64,000 nucleotides of DNA from Ruminococcus sp. (GTDB lineage: Bacteria; Bacillota; Clostridia; Oscillospirales; Ruminococcaceae): the NCBI GenBank assembly GCA_017961625.1, contig JAGCWY010000142.1, forward strand, positions 62,001 through 126,000, given 5' to 3'. Shown here in pieces: positions 42,360-51,379 of the stretch. Position 1 is the stretch's first letter. Every line of letters begins with the position of its first letter. The notes under the pieces were generated by a model. It searched no databases, was not told the origin of the DNA, and saw only the letters and a list, made by a program, of their open reading frames with translations. The position numbers and the translations under genes are program-made.

Positions 42360-43343
42360 ATGAACGTAAGATCGGAATTGCTCGCCACTCTTGCCGGCGC
42401 AGGCGGAGACTACATATCGGGCGCTGCTCTCGCAGAAAAGCTTGGCGTGAGCCGCAACGCTGTGTGGAAGGCTGTAAAATCCCTTGAAGCCGAGGGCTTT
42501 TCAATAAGTTCTATAACTTCAAAGGGCTATAAACTGAACGAAGATAACAACAGACTTTCGGCAGATCTTATACTACCTCTCCTCGATACAAAGGATATAG
42601 GCAGGAATATAAAAGTCTTCGACGAGGTGGATTCCACAAACAACGTGGCGCGCGAGCTCGAGACCGAAAAGGCGCCTCACGGCACGGCTGTTGTGGCAGA
42701 TCATCAGACCGCAGGCAGAGGTCGTATAGGCAGGCATTTCGTTTCCCCTCCGGGAGTGGGACTGTATCTCAGCGTTCTTGTCCGTCCCAATTTCGACCTT
42801 CATTTCGCACCTATGATAACCGCCGCTACAGCCTGTGCAGCTGCGGAAGCCATAGAGGAGCTCTGCGGTAGCAAGGTAATGATAAAATGGGTCAACGACC
42901 TCTATATGAACGGCAGAAAGATATGCGGCATACTTACAGAGGCTTCCCTCGGACTGGAAATGCGCGTCCTTGACTGCGCTACTATCGGTATTGGAATAAA
43001 TGTACAAAGCATCGGCAGTCTTTTCGACGCAGAGCTGAAAAAGACTGCGACTTCCATAGAGGATGAAACAGGCATCAGACTTGACAGGAACAAACTTTGT
43101 GCATGTATACTCAACCGCCTTGAGATTTATCTTGGAAAGATATCCGACAGGAGTTTTCTCCGCGAATATAGAGAGCGCGAGCTTCTCACGGGAAATATGA
43201 TAACCGCCGTTGTCGGAACGGAAAAGCTCATCGGCGAGGCTCTAGGCATAGATGATAATGCAAACCTTATAATACGGCTCCCCTACGGCGAGATAAAGTA
43301 TCTTAGCTCAGGCGAGGCAAATCTGTGCAGGCTAGTAAACTAA
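42360..43343 (+). CDS. birA: Bifunctional biotin--protein ligase / biotin operon repressor
   Basis: Joins biotin to carrier proteins and, as a dimer, represses biotin genes. 327 residues from ATG 42360. An N-terminal winged helix (YISGAALAEKLGVSRNAVWKAVKSL) is followed by the ligase domain with EVDSTN, ADHQTAGRGRIGRHF (biotinyl-AMP loop), YLSVLVRP and IKWVNDLY, and an SH3-like C-terminal domain. The presence of the DNA-binding domain makes it the class II, regulatory form. No biotin biosynthesis gene is in the window. Confidence 0.94.
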   Translation: MNVRSELLATLAGAGGDYISGAALAEKLGVSRNAVWKAVKSLEAEGFSISSITSKGYKLNEDNNRLSADLILPLLDTKDIGRNIKVFDEVDSTNNVARELETEKAPHGTAVVADHQTAGRGRIGRHFVSPPGVGLYLSVLVRPNFDLHFAPMITAATACAAAEAIEELCGSKVMIKWVNDLYMNGRKICGILTEASLGLEMRVLDCATIGIGINVQSIGSLFDAELKKTATSIEDETGIRLDRNKLCACILNRLEIYLGKISDRSFLREYRERELLTGNMITAVVGTEKLIGEALGIDDNANLIIRLPYGEIKYLSSGEANLCRLVN

Positions 43344-43399
43344 TGTCAGAATGCGGATATGACGCATAATATATAATTATTGTCAGGAGGTATTTCAAT

Positions 43400-44074
43400 A
43401 TGAGATATACTATAATCGGCCAGACCGTACCGGCAGTTGAGTGCGAACTCAATGCAGGCGAGTCAATGTTCACACAGTCAGGCGGAATGATATGGCAGAC
43501 ACAGGGCTTTACCATGACAACAAATGCAAGAGGCGGCGTAGGAAGGAGCCTTGGAAGACTTTTCACAGGCGAATCATTATTCATGGCTAATTACAGAGCT
43601 GACATCGCAGGTGCTAGAATTGCCTTCGGAGCCACTGTTCCTGGCTCTATAGTACCGGTAAACATTTCCAACGGTGGACTGATTTGTCAAAAGGGCGCTT
43701 TCCTCTGCGCTGAGCAGTCGGTTGACCTAAAGGCTGTCTTCACAAAGAAGATTCTATCCGGACTTTTCGGTGGCGAGGGCTTCATACTCCAGCAGCTCTT
43801 CGGAAACGGCATGGCTTTCCTTGAAGTTGACGGAGATATGGTGGAGCGCTATCTCAACCCCGGTGAGATACTTAAAGTTGATACAGGAAATGTAGTAGCC
43901 TTCGAGCCTACAGTACAGTACGAGATAGAAACGGTAAAGGGCCTAGGAAATATATTCTTCGGCGGCGAGGGTCTCTTCCTCACAAAGCTGACAGGTCCCG
44001 GAAAAATAATACTCCAGACTCAAAACTTCAACGACTTCGCAAGCAAGATACTTGCCCTCGCTCCGAAGCGCTAA
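43400..44074 (+). CDS. AIM24 / TIGR00266 family protein
   Basis: Beta-rich protein of 224 residues. The family pattern is clear: AGESMFTQSGGMIWQ near the start, RLFTGESLFMANY, GTVPGSIVPV-like segment, GEGFILQQLFGNGMAFLEVDGD, LNPGEILKVDTGNVVAF and FFGGEGLFLTKLTGPGKIILQTQ. The fold is a pair of DUF124-type beta units; its cellular role is not settled. AAGGAGG site. It is followed at 4 bases by a mini membrane protein and then a zinc-ribbon protein. Confidence 0.9.
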   Translation: MRYTIIGQTVPAVECELNAGESMFTQSGGMIWQTQGFTMTTNARGGVGRSLGRLFTGESLFMANYRADIAGARIAFGATVPGSIVPVNISNGGLICQKGAFLCAEQSVDLKAVFTKKILSGLFGGEGFILQQLFGNGMAFLEVDGDMVERYLNPGEILKVDTGNVVAFEPTVQYEIETVKGLGNIFFGGEGLFLTKLTGPGKIILQTQNFNDFASKILALAPKR

Positions 44075-44077
44075 GCT

Positions 44078-44221
44078 ATGAAAAACTGGTTCATAACCGC
44101 CGCAGTTGCCGTGATATACCTGCTTTTCAGCATATTCACAGGACTGTGGGCAATATCATGGATAATATGGGTATTCTACGCTATATACAGAATAGCCGAC
44201 TATATAAAGTCTCAGCAATAA
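44078..44221 (+). CDS. 47-residue membrane protein
   Basis: Short frame starting at ATG 44078, 4 bases after the AIM24 stop, 47 residues. It is nearly all membrane (VIYLLFSIFTGLWAISWIIW) with a charged end (DYIKSQQ), consistent with a real mini membrane protein. The stop TAA is at 44219-44221. No ribosome site other than the end of the previous gene, so coupling is likely. Small size limits confidence. Confidence 0.55.
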   Translation: MKNWFITAAVAVIYLLFSIFTGLWAISWIIWVFYAIYRIADYIKSQQ

Positions 44222-44235
44222 AATGAGGTGAGAGC

Positions 44236-44493
44236 ATGTTTATTTATGGTATTCCACTTATGGGTATGCAATACATGGCGAGCGGAGACGCGCTTTTTCG
44301 TATGGCTGCCGAAAATAAGGCTGCCTTTGCATGGCAAGGCAATAAATGGCGCTGTATCTGCGGTATGGAAAACAGCACCAACTTCTGTCCCGAATGCGGC
44401 ACAAAGGCTCCCGTCAGACCGTGGAAATGCTCCTGCGGCAGAGATTGCGGTACCAATTTCTGCCCAGACTGTGGCGCAAAAGCCCCTATATGA
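44236..44493 (+). CDS. Double zinc-ribbon protein
   Basis: An 85-residue protein with two zinc-ribbon units in the C-terminal half: C-x-C-x10-C-x2-C (WRCICGMENSTNFCPECG) and the same again (WKCSCGRDCGTNFCPDCG). The N-terminal part (MFIYGIPLMGMQYMAS) is hydrophobic. Such repeats are known from SPFH- and AIM24-associated proteins, but the role here is unknown. It overlaps no neighbour and precedes the leu T-box. Confidence 0.78.
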   Translation: MFIYGIPLMGMQYMASGDALFRMAAENKAAFAWQGNKWRCICGMENSTNFCPECGTKAPVRPWKCSCGRDCGTNFCPDCGAKAPI

Positions 44494-44526
44494 CGATAAA
44501 TCCCTGCATAATTACAAAAGGGGGGC

Positions 44527-44555
44527 TTGACAAACACTGCCTTTCAGTGTATAAT
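44527..44555 (+). promoter_or_regulatory. Promoter for the leu/ilv operon
   Basis: TTGACA (44527-44532), 17-base spacer, TATAAT (44550-44555). It transcribes the T-box leader below. Confidence 0.93.
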
Positions 44556-44560
44556 ACATA

Positions 44561-44850
44561 ATATCAAATCAAAAATGCTATGAAGGGAAACAAAGCCCGT
44601 ACAAGTTTTTCACAGAGAGCCGACAGTGGGTGCAAGGCGGCAGACAAGTACGAGCCATAACTCATCCCTGAGCAGTCTGCTGAAAGCTGTAAATTGTAGC
44701 GATTAGGCTTGAACGGGTTCTCCCGTTACAGAGATATGCGTTGATCCGACGCAGACGAGTGGGTGTATTCTTACATCAAGAAGAGTGGTACCACGAAGTA
44801 TTATTACAACTTCGTCTCTTCCATGCCATGCATGGAGGAGATTTTTTATA
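44561..44850 (+). ncRNA. Leucine T-box riboswitch
   Basis: tRNA-sensing leader before leuA. Stem I elements are visible (GAGAGC...GGTGCAAG bulge) and the specifier in AA-CTC-ATCCCTGAG at 44661-44663 is CTC, a leucine codon. The conserved T-box sequence AGAGTGGTACCACG is at 44782-44795; its TGGT bulge can pair with the ACCA end of uncharged tRNA-Leu. A terminator hairpin CTCTTCCATG/CATGGAGGAG with a T-run (44816-44847) follows. When tRNA-Leu is uncharged the antiterminator should form and the leu/ilv operon is read. Confidence 0.93.
44816..44849 (+). terminator. T-box terminator hairpin
   Basis: Ten-bp stem 44816-44825 with 44831-44840 and a 5-base loop, followed by ATTTTTTATA. It competes with the antiterminator formed around 44782-44795. 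Confidence 0.85.
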
Positions 44851-44891
44851 CCCTCCGCAATGGCAGAACGGATCAGAATGGAGGTAATACA

Positions 44892-46556
44892 ATGAATAAT
44901 GTCAGCAAGTACACACGGCAGTTCTTTGAAGCGCCGGAAACGTCCATGAAATGGACAAAAAAGTCCTACATTGAGAAGGCTCCCAAGTGGTGTAGCGTCG
45001 ATCTGAGGGACGGAAATCAGGCTCTTATCATACCAATGAGCCTCGGTGAAAAGCTGGAATTTTTCCAGCAGCTGGTGGATATCGGCTTCAAGGAGATAGA
45101 GATAGGCTTTCCTGCTGCTTCTGAAACGGAATACGACTTCTGCCGCACTCTCATTGAGCAGAACCTCATACCTGATGACGTGACAATACAAGTGCTCACC
45201 CAGTCGAGAGAGCATATAATAGAAAAGACCTTTGAAGCTCTCAAGGGCTGCAAAAACGCTATCGTCCATCTATACAACTCAACCTCCGTAGCTCAGCGTG
45301 AACAGGTCTTCCGCAAGAGCATGGAGGAGATAAAGGATATAGCTGTAAGCGGAGCAAGGCTCTGCAAGGAGTACCGCAAAAGATATGAGGGAAATTACCG
45401 CTTTGAGTATTCCCCCGAGAGTTTCACGGGAACAGAGCCGGAATTTGCTCTTGAAGTATGCAACGCCGTACTTGACGTATGGCAGCCCACTTCCGAAGAT
45501 AAGGTGATAATCAACCTCCCCGTGACCGTACAGCTGTCAATGCCCCACGTATATGCCAATCAGGTAGAGTATATGTGTGATAACCTGAAATACCGTGAAA
45601 ATGTCATAGTTTCACTTCACCCCCACAACGACCGCGGCAGCGCAGTTGCTGACACTGAAATGGGGCTACTTGCAGGTGCCGAGCGCGTTGAGGGAACACT
45701 TTTCGGCAACGGCGAGCGCACGGGAAATGTGGATATAATAGTACTAGCTATGAATATGTACTCCCAGGGCGTTGATCCGAATCTGAATTTCAGCGATATT
45801 CCGTCGATATCCGAACTCTACACAAGAGTAACGAGAATGAATATATACGAGCGCCAACCATATTCCGGAAAGCTAGTATTCGCGGCCTTCAGCGGCTCTC
45901 ATCAGGACGCTATCGCAAAGGGCATGAAATGGCGTGAAGAAAGCAATGCTCAGTACTGGACAGTGCCTTATCTTCCCATAGATCCGGAGGATATCGGCAG
46001 AGAGTACTCCGCAGACGTTATCCGCATCAACAGCCAGTCCGGCAAGGGCGGTATCGGGTATATACTCGAAACACGCTTCGGCTATAATCTGCCGAAAAAG
46101 ATGCGTGAAAGCGTGGGCTATCTTGTCAAGGGAGTATCCGACCGCAAGCACAAGGAACTCCTTCCCGACGAGGTCTACGAGATATTCAAGACCAATTACG
46201 TTGATATAACATCTCCCATAAATATAGGCGAAACACATTTCGTACAGCGTGACGGCATCGAAGCTACCATCAGTTTTGACTACAACGGCAGGAAGGTCAC
46301 TGTTACCGATACCGGAAATGGACGTCTTGACGCGGTCAGTAACGCTGTTAAGTCGTATACTAATGCAGACTACAGCCTCAACAGCTACTCTGAGCACGCC
46401 CTTGAGGTGGGCTCGGCTTCAAAGGCTGTATCCTACGTTGAGATAGTAACCGGAAGCGGGAAGAGCTTCTGGGGAACAGGCATAGACAACGATATCATCA
46501 CATCATCTGTAAAGGCGCTCATAAGCGCGGTGAACAATATGCTGAGCGCAGGCTGA
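44892..46556 (+). CDS. leuA: 2-isopropylmalate synthase
   Basis: First committed step of leucine synthesis, condensing acetyl-CoA with 2-ketoisovalerate. 554 residues from ATG 44892 (GGAGGT 6 bases upstream), the long LeuA2/yeast-like type. Key blocks: CSVDLRDGNQAL with the metal Asp, GFKEIEIGFPAAS, SLHPHNDRGSAVADTE (metal His), and a C-terminal regulatory domain with DYNGRKVTVTDTGNGRLDAV. Controlled by the leucine T-box just upstream. Confidence 0.95.
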   Translation: MNNVSKYTRQFFEAPETSMKWTKKSYIEKAPKWCSVDLRDGNQALIIPMSLGEKLEFFQQLVDIGFKEIEIGFPAASETEYDFCRTLIEQNLIPDDVTIQVLTQSREHIIEKTFEALKGCKNAIVHLYNSTSVAQREQVFRKSMEEIKDIAVSGARLCKEYRKRYEGNYRFEYSPESFTGTEPEFALEVCNAVLDVWQPTSEDKVIINLPVTVQLSMPHVYANQVEYMCDNLKYRENVIVSLHPHNDRGSAVADTEMGLLAGAERVEGTLFGNGERTGNVDIIVLAMNMYSQGVDPNLNFSDIPSISELYTRVTRMNIYERQPYSGKLVFAAFSGSHQDAIAKGMKWREESNAQYWTVPYLPIDPEDIGREYSADVIRINSQSGKGGIGYILETRFGYNLPKKMRESVGYLVKGVSDRKHKELLPDEVYEIFKTNYVDITSPINIGETHFVQRDGIEATISFDYNGRKVTVTDTGNGRLDAVSNAVKSYTNADYSLNSYSEHALEVGSASKAVSYVEIVTGSGKSFWGTGIDNDIITSSVKALISAVNNMLSAG

Positions 46557-46590
46557 GCACTGCGAACACAAGAGTAAAGGACATGATACT

Positions 46591-48288
46591 ATGAAAATAT
46601 CAGGTGCAAAAATAGTTGTTGAAACACTAATAGAGCAGGGCTGCGACACTGTTTTCGGCTATCCCGGAGGACAGGTAATAGATCTCTTCGACGAGCTTTA
46701 TTCCGCGCAGAGTCGCATAAAGCACATACTTGCCGCTCATGAGCAGGGAGCTGCCCATGCTGCGGACGGCTATGCCCGTTCAACAGGTAAAGTAGGAGTT
46801 GTCATAGCAACATCTGGTCCCGGGGCAACTAACCTCGTAACAGGCATAGCTACGGCATATCTCGACTCTGTACCAATGGTTGCTATCACAGGCAACGTAG
46901 CTTGCAGTCTCATAGGACGGGACAGCTTTCAAGAAGTGGATATCGTAGGTATAACCATGCCTATCACCAAGCATAATTTCATAGTAAAGGACATAAATGA
47001 GCTTGCGGATACACTCCGCACAGCCTTTAAAATAGCAAAATCAGGCAGGCAGGGTCCTGTACTCGTTGATATACCCAAGGACGTACAAGAGGCTCTCTGC
47101 GAATTCGAGCCCAACGCTCAACCCGTAATACCCTATCCTCTTACCTTCGCTCCGGAGGAACAGCTACAAAAGGCAGCTGCTCTGATAAACAGCAGCGAAA
47201 GGCCATATATCTACTTTGGCGGCGGCGTTATAAGCGGAAAAGCTTCACAGCAGATAATGTCTCTTGCAGATAAGATTGACGCTCCTCTCGGATGCTCACT
47301 CATGGGACTTTCAGCCCTTCCCTCCGACCACCCCCGCTTTCTCGGTATGCAGGGTATGCACGGACATTTCGCTTCTTCTGTTGCCCAGGACGAAGCTGAC
47401 CTCGTCATCGCTCTCGGGGTAAGATTCAGCGACAGAGGCACAGGCGACGAATCACGCTATTCCAAGCACTTCAACATAATACACATAGATATCGATGGAG
47501 CAGAGCTACACAAGAATATATCTGCAGACGTTGCCATAAAGGGCGACCTCCATGACTCTCTCGAACGTCTCATCGCCATGACAGAGGTGAAAAAGAGAAC
47601 TCAGTGGACTGAGCGTATCGAAGAGCTAAGAACCGAGGAGCTCAGACACACAGCCTCAGCACTGAGTATAGCAAAGGAGAAAACAGGCAGCAGAATGCTC
47701 AGTCCTTACGATATAATAGACGTTATCAGCTCCCGTGCTGAGGATGACACGGTAATAGTTACCGACGTTGGTCAACATCAAATGTGGACAGCCCAGCGCT
47801 ATCCGCTGAAAAAGCCGCGTACCTTCATTTCCAGCGGCGGTCTGGGAACCATGGGCTTCGGTCTCGGAGCAGCCGTAGGAGCGGCTTCCGCAACAGGAAA
47901 GCGCTGTATACTCTTCACAGGCGACGGCAGTTTCGGAATGGACCTCTGTGAGCTTGCAACTGCGGTATCGCAGGAGCTTCCTATAACAGTTGTAATAATG
48001 AATAACGGTGTTCTCGGAATGGTTAGACAATTGCAAACTATTTTCTATGACAAGAGATATTCAAATACCACCCTCGATCGCAGGACAGATTTTGCAAAGC
48101 TTGCAGAAGCCTTCGGCGCAAAGGGCGGCCATGCAATTTCAGTCTCAGAGCTGGAAAAGCTTGCTGATGAAGCACTTTCCTGCAGTACTCCCTTCGTTAT
48201 CGACTGCGCGGTGGACAGCGATGAGTTGGTGCTCCCAATGCTTCCGCCCAACGGTTCAGTAGATGATATAATCACAGAGATAAAGTGA
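46591..48288 (+). CDS. ilvB: Acetolactate synthase large subunit
   Basis: Thiamine-diphosphate enzyme for valine/leucine and isoleucine synthesis, 565 residues. HEQGAAHAADGYAR carries the catalytic Glu; the TPP/metal motif FTGDGSFGMDLCELATAV...VIMNN is complete; FAD- and substrate-domain segments such as GATNLVTGIATAYLDSVP and VDIPKDVQ are present. It follows leuA and is paired with the regulatory subunit. Confidence 0.95.
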   Translation: MKISGAKIVVETLIEQGCDTVFGYPGGQVIDLFDELYSAQSRIKHILAAHEQGAAHAADGYARSTGKVGVVIATSGPGATNLVTGIATAYLDSVPMVAITGNVACSLIGRDSFQEVDIVGITMPITKHNFIVKDINELADTLRTAFKIAKSGRQGPVLVDIPKDVQEALCEFEPNAQPVIPYPLTFAPEEQLQKAAALINSSERPYIYFGGGVISGKASQQIMSLADKIDAPLGCSLMGLSALPSDHPRFLGMQGMHGHFASSVAQDEADLVIALGVRFSDRGTGDESRYSKHFNIIHIDIDGAELHKNISADVAIKGDLHDSLERLIAMTEVKKRTQWTERIEELRTEELRHTASALSIAKEKTGSRMLSPYDIIDVISSRAEDDTVIVTDVGQHQMWTAQRYPLKKPRTFISSGGLGTMGFGLGAAVGAASATGKRCILFTGDGSFGMDLCELATAVSQELPITVVIMNNGVLGMVRQLQTIFYDKRYSNTTLDRRTDFAKLAEAFGAKGGHAISVSELEKLADEALSCSTPFVIDCAVDSDELVLPMLPPNGSVDDIITEIK

Positions 48289-48297
48289 GGTGACATT

Positions 48298-48801
48298 ATG
48301 GATAAGCAATACGTAATAGGCGTAATAGTTGCCAATGTTTCGGGAGTACTTTCGAGAGTATCGGGTATGTTCACGAGGCGTGGCTTCAATATCGACAGTC
48401 TAACCGTGGGCGAGACCGAATCCAGTGGCTTTTCACGCATAACTATCGCCTTCCACGGCGACGAAGATATCAAGGAGAGGATTCTCCAGCAGCTACAGAA
48501 ACTCCATGATGTCAGAGAGGTTGAGGTGCTAGATAGCAAGGACACAGTAATACGCGAGCTCCTGCTCATAAAGGTAAGAAACAAGGCTGAAATACGACAA
48601 GATATAATGACTGCGGTGGAGATATTCCGCTCAAAGATAGTGGACTATTCTCCAACCTCCCTCACCTGTGAGCTCACAGGTGAGACCTCCAAGATAGACG
48701 CATTTATTGAACTTCTCAAGCCCTTTGGTATAATGGAGATGTGCCGCACGGGAATAGTAGCTATCGAAAGAGGAGAGAACTGCTTGAAAACAGTTAAATA
48801 A
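48298..48801 (+). CDS. ilvN: Acetolactate synthase small (regulatory) subunit
   Basis: ACT-domain regulatory subunit, 167 residues, that confers valine feedback on the catalytic subunit. N-terminal ACT domain starts VIGVIVANVSGVLSRVSGMFTRRGFNIDSLTVG; a second domain includes SLTCELTGETSKIDAFIELLKPFGI. Starts 10 bases after ilvB. Confidence 0.93.
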   Translation: MDKQYVIGVIVANVSGVLSRVSGMFTRRGFNIDSLTVGETESSGFSRITIAFHGDEDIKERILQQLQKLHDVREVEVLDSKDTVIRELLLIKVRNKAEIRQDIMTAVEIFRSKIVDYSPTSLTCELTGETSKIDAFIELLKPFGIMEMCRTGIVAIERGENCLKTVK

Positions 48802-48838
48802 ACACGATAGGCAAGGCTTATCGAAAGGAATGATAAAA

Positions 48839-50107
48839 ATGGCAATGACAATGACGCAGAAGATACTTGCGGCTCATTGTGGCAGGGAGTCGATCAGTGC
48901 AGGAGAGCTTATCCTCGCAGACCTTGATCTCGTTCTCGGAAACGATATCACCTCTCCCGTAGCTATAAAGGAGTTCGCAAAGCTCGGCATGGACAGGGTG
49001 TTCGATAAGAATAAAGTCACTATGGTCATGGACCATTTTGTTCCCAACAAGGACATAAAGGCTGCGGAGCAGTGCAAAATGTGCCGTGATTTCTGCGGTG
49101 AAAAGGATATCACACATTTTTACGACGTTGGAGAAATGGGCATAGAACACGCCTTGCTCCCGGAAAAAGGACTTGTCACCGCAGGAAATGTAGTTATCGG
49201 AGCAGATTCCCACACCTGCACCTATGGAGCTCTTGGAGCTTTTTCAACAGGCGTGGGTTCTACGGATATGGCTTGCGGCATGGCTACAGGCAAGTCATGG
49301 TTCAAGGTGCCGTCAGCGATAAAGTTTGATCTTACGGGAAATATCCGGAAATACGTTTCCGGAAAAGACGTTATACTCCATATAATCGGAAGGATAGGCG
49401 TTGACGGAGCACTTTATCGCTCAATGGAATTCAAAGGGGAAGGTCTTTCCTCACTTACTATGGCTGACCGCTTCTGCATTGCAAATATGGCTATAGAGGC
49501 AGGCGCGAAGAATGGCATATTCGAGGTCGACGATAAAACTCTCGATTATATTCGCGAGCATGGCGGTGCAAAGCCTGTGATATATAAAGCCGACTCTAAC
49601 GCGAAGTACGACGATGTCATAAATATCGACCTGTCGACGATAGAACCCACTGTGGCTTTTCCTCATCTTCCCGGGAACACAAAGGTATTCAGCGAGATAG
49701 GCAACGTAAAAATAGACCAGGTGGTTATAGGCTCCTGCACCAACGGCAGACTTGAGGACCTTATAACTGCCGCCGAGATAATGAAGGGACGCAAAGCCGC
49801 CAAAAACGTGAGGGTAATCATTATCCCCGCAACTCAGAGGGTATACCTTGAAGCAATGGAAATGGGACTTCTCAGGACATTTATAGAGTTCGGAGCTGTT
49901 GTGTCAACTCCCACCTGCGGTCCCTGTCTCGGAGGATATATGGGCATACTTGCAGCAGGCGAAAGAGCTGTTACCACCACAAACCGCAACTTCGTGGGAC
50001 GTATGGGACATACAGAGTCAGAGGTATATCTTGCAAGTCCTGCAACTGCTGCCGCAAGCGCAGTAACAGGTAGGATAACCAGTCCGTGGGAGGTGGCTGA
50101 GATATGA
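48839..50107 (+). CDS. leuC: 3-isopropylmalate dehydratase large subunit
   Basis: Iron-sulfur isomerase subunit of leucine synthesis, 422 residues of the single-domain-pair LeuC type. Cluster cysteines are in VIGSCTNGR and in STPTCGPCLGG; ADSHTCTYGALG is intact. ATG 48839 is preferred over 48830, which overlaps the AAAGG ribosome site. The stop overlaps the leuD start (ATGA). Confidence 0.94.
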   Translation: MAMTMTQKILAAHCGRESISAGELILADLDLVLGNDITSPVAIKEFAKLGMDRVFDKNKVTMVMDHFVPNKDIKAAEQCKMCRDFCGEKDITHFYDVGEMGIEHALLPEKGLVTAGNVVIGADSHTCTYGALGAFSTGVGSTDMACGMATGKSWFKVPSAIKFDLTGNIRKYVSGKDVILHIIGRIGVDGALYRSMEFKGEGLSSLTMADRFCIANMAIEAGAKNGIFEVDDKTLDYIREHGGAKPVIYKADSNAKYDDVINIDLSTIEPTVAFPHLPGNTKVFSEIGNVKIDQVVIGSCTNGRLEDLITAAEIMKGRKAAKNVRVIIIPATQRVYLEAMEMGLLRTFIEFGAVVSTPTCGPCLGGYMGILAAGERAVTTTNRNFVGRMGHTESEVYLASPATAAASAVTGRITSPWEVAEI

Positions 50108-50595
50108 AATACACCGGAGATGTTATAAAATACGGGGACAATGTGGATACGGACGTTATTATCCCTGCCCGTTACCTCAACACCAGCAACCACAGGGAGC
50201 TTGCGAGCCACTGCATGGAGGACCTTGACAGGACCTTTGTCAGCCGCGTAAAGCCGGGGGATATCATAACCGCTGGCATGAATTTCGGCTGCGGCTCCTC
50301 CCGTGAACACGCTCCCATAGCCATAAAGGCAAGCGGAGTATCTCTCGTTATCGCAAAGAGCTTCGCACGTATCTTCTACCGCAACGCAATAAATATAGGT
50401 CTTGCTATAGTGGAGTGCCCTGCGGCTGCGGAGGAGATATCCGAGGGAGATACCGTAGAGGCTGACCTCGATAACGGGATAATACGCAATATAACTACGG
50501 GTAAGGAGTACCGAACGGCTCCATTCCCGGAGTTCGTACAGAATATAATCGAAAACGGCGGACTTATGAAGGCTATCGAAAACGGCGTCTTCTGA
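50104..50595 (+). CDS. leuD: 3-isopropylmalate dehydratase small subunit
   Basis: Swivelling domain subunit, 163 residues. Signatures: DNVDTDVIIPARYLN, MNFGCGSSREHAPIAIK and ARIFYRNAINIGLAI. Short form that pairs with the LeuC type above. Followed by two genes that are not part of the pathway before leuB. Confidence 0.94.
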   Translation: MKYTGDVIKYGDNVDTDVIIPARYLNTSNHRELASHCMEDLDRTFVSRVKPGDIITAGMNFGCGSSREHAPIAIKASGVSLVIAKSFARIFYRNAINIGLAIVECPAAAEEISEGDTVEADLDNGIIRNITTGKEYRTAPFPEFVQNIIENGGLMKAIENGVF

Positions 50596-50614
50596 CAGGG
50601 ATACGGAGATAACC

Positions 50615-51259
50615 ATGACAGATATTAACTGCCTTCTTGCAGGACTTGCACGGCTGCTCGTACCTGTGCTCCTGCTCATATTCTGGCACAAAAGGACGGT
50701 CGCACGCATATTCCCTGCGATCGCTGCATTTCTCGTATGCCTGCCTGTTTTTACGATAGCAGGTCTGATACGCACAGGCTTTACACAGAATGACCTGCTC
50801 TCGTTCTGCTTGAAGCAGGGGCTTCTCTACGGCATATTTGAGGAGGGCTCAAAATATCTGGCGCTGCGCTTTCTGCTGTCCTCTTATGACGACCGCAGGG
50901 ACGCCGTTACCTACGGTATAGGTCACGGCGCATTTGAGAGCTTCAGCGGAGGTATAGCCTGTATAAACCTTATCGGCACAGGCAGGGCTGCTCCCGGTAT
51001 TTTACCTGTAAATCTCTTTACAGCCGTCGAAGGTGCGGCATTTGCCATTGCACTGACAGTAATTATATTCTACGGCATACAGACAGGCAGGTCAAAAATC
51101 ATGCTGCCGGTCGCTATATTCCTTCACTTTATAAGCAATGCAACGACCACACTCTACAGCTTCAGCACTCCCATAGTCGTAATAAAAAGCACTGTCATCA
51201 CCGCAGGTATCTGCTATGCAGCTTACCGCTGCTTTTTGAAGCTAAGAGGTGAGAGTTGA
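50615..51259 (+). CDS. YhfC-family intramembrane metalloprotease-like protein
   Basis: A 214-residue protein with six to seven membrane segments. Conserved EEGSKYLALRF (near 74), GIGHGAFES (near 110) and HFISNATTTL (near 171) match the YhfC/PrsW-like family of membrane proteins with metal-binding Glu/His. Function is unproven. It follows leuD by 19 bases, so it is probably co-transcribed. Its stop codon TGA lies inside the heptamer repeat at 51250-51277, and its last residues (RGES) are partly encoded by the repeat. Confidence 0.82.
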   Translation: MTDINCLLAGLARLLVPVLLLIFWHKRTVARIFPAIAAFLVCLPVFTIAGLIRTGFTQNDLLSFCLKQGLLYGIFEEGSKYLALRFLLSSYDDRRDAVTYGIGHGAFESFSGGIACINLIGTGRAAPGILPVNLFTAVEGAAFAIALTVIIFYGIQTGRSKIMLPVAIFLHFISNATTTLYSFSTPIVVIKSTVITAGICYAAYRCFLKLRGES

Positions 51260-51277
51260 GAATTGAGAATTGAGAGT
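51250..51277 (+). repeat. Four tandem heptamers TGAGA(A/G)T
   Basis: Units TGAGAGT, TGAGAAT, TGAGAAT, TGAGAGT in perfect 7-base register. The first stop codon of the upstream YhfC-like gene is the TGA at the start of unit 2. Similar but weaker heptad-like stretches lie after the next gene (AAAGTGGAGAATTAA near 51865) and before nadA (GTTAAGAATTAAG near 54764). Confidence 0.88.
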
Positions 51278-51379
51278 GGATTTAATTCGGAATTATTGTG
51301 CCGTAAGTTTACAAACAAAACGTTGCAAAGGGCGCAGGCTCTGCGCTAATTGCTAACAGCTCAGAAGGATAATAGAATC

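Noticed and set aside
51250..51277. Heptamer repeat as part of a CRISPR-like or integron attachment site
   Set aside because: Units are only 7 bases with no spacers and no integrase nearby; it fits a simple tandem repeat.
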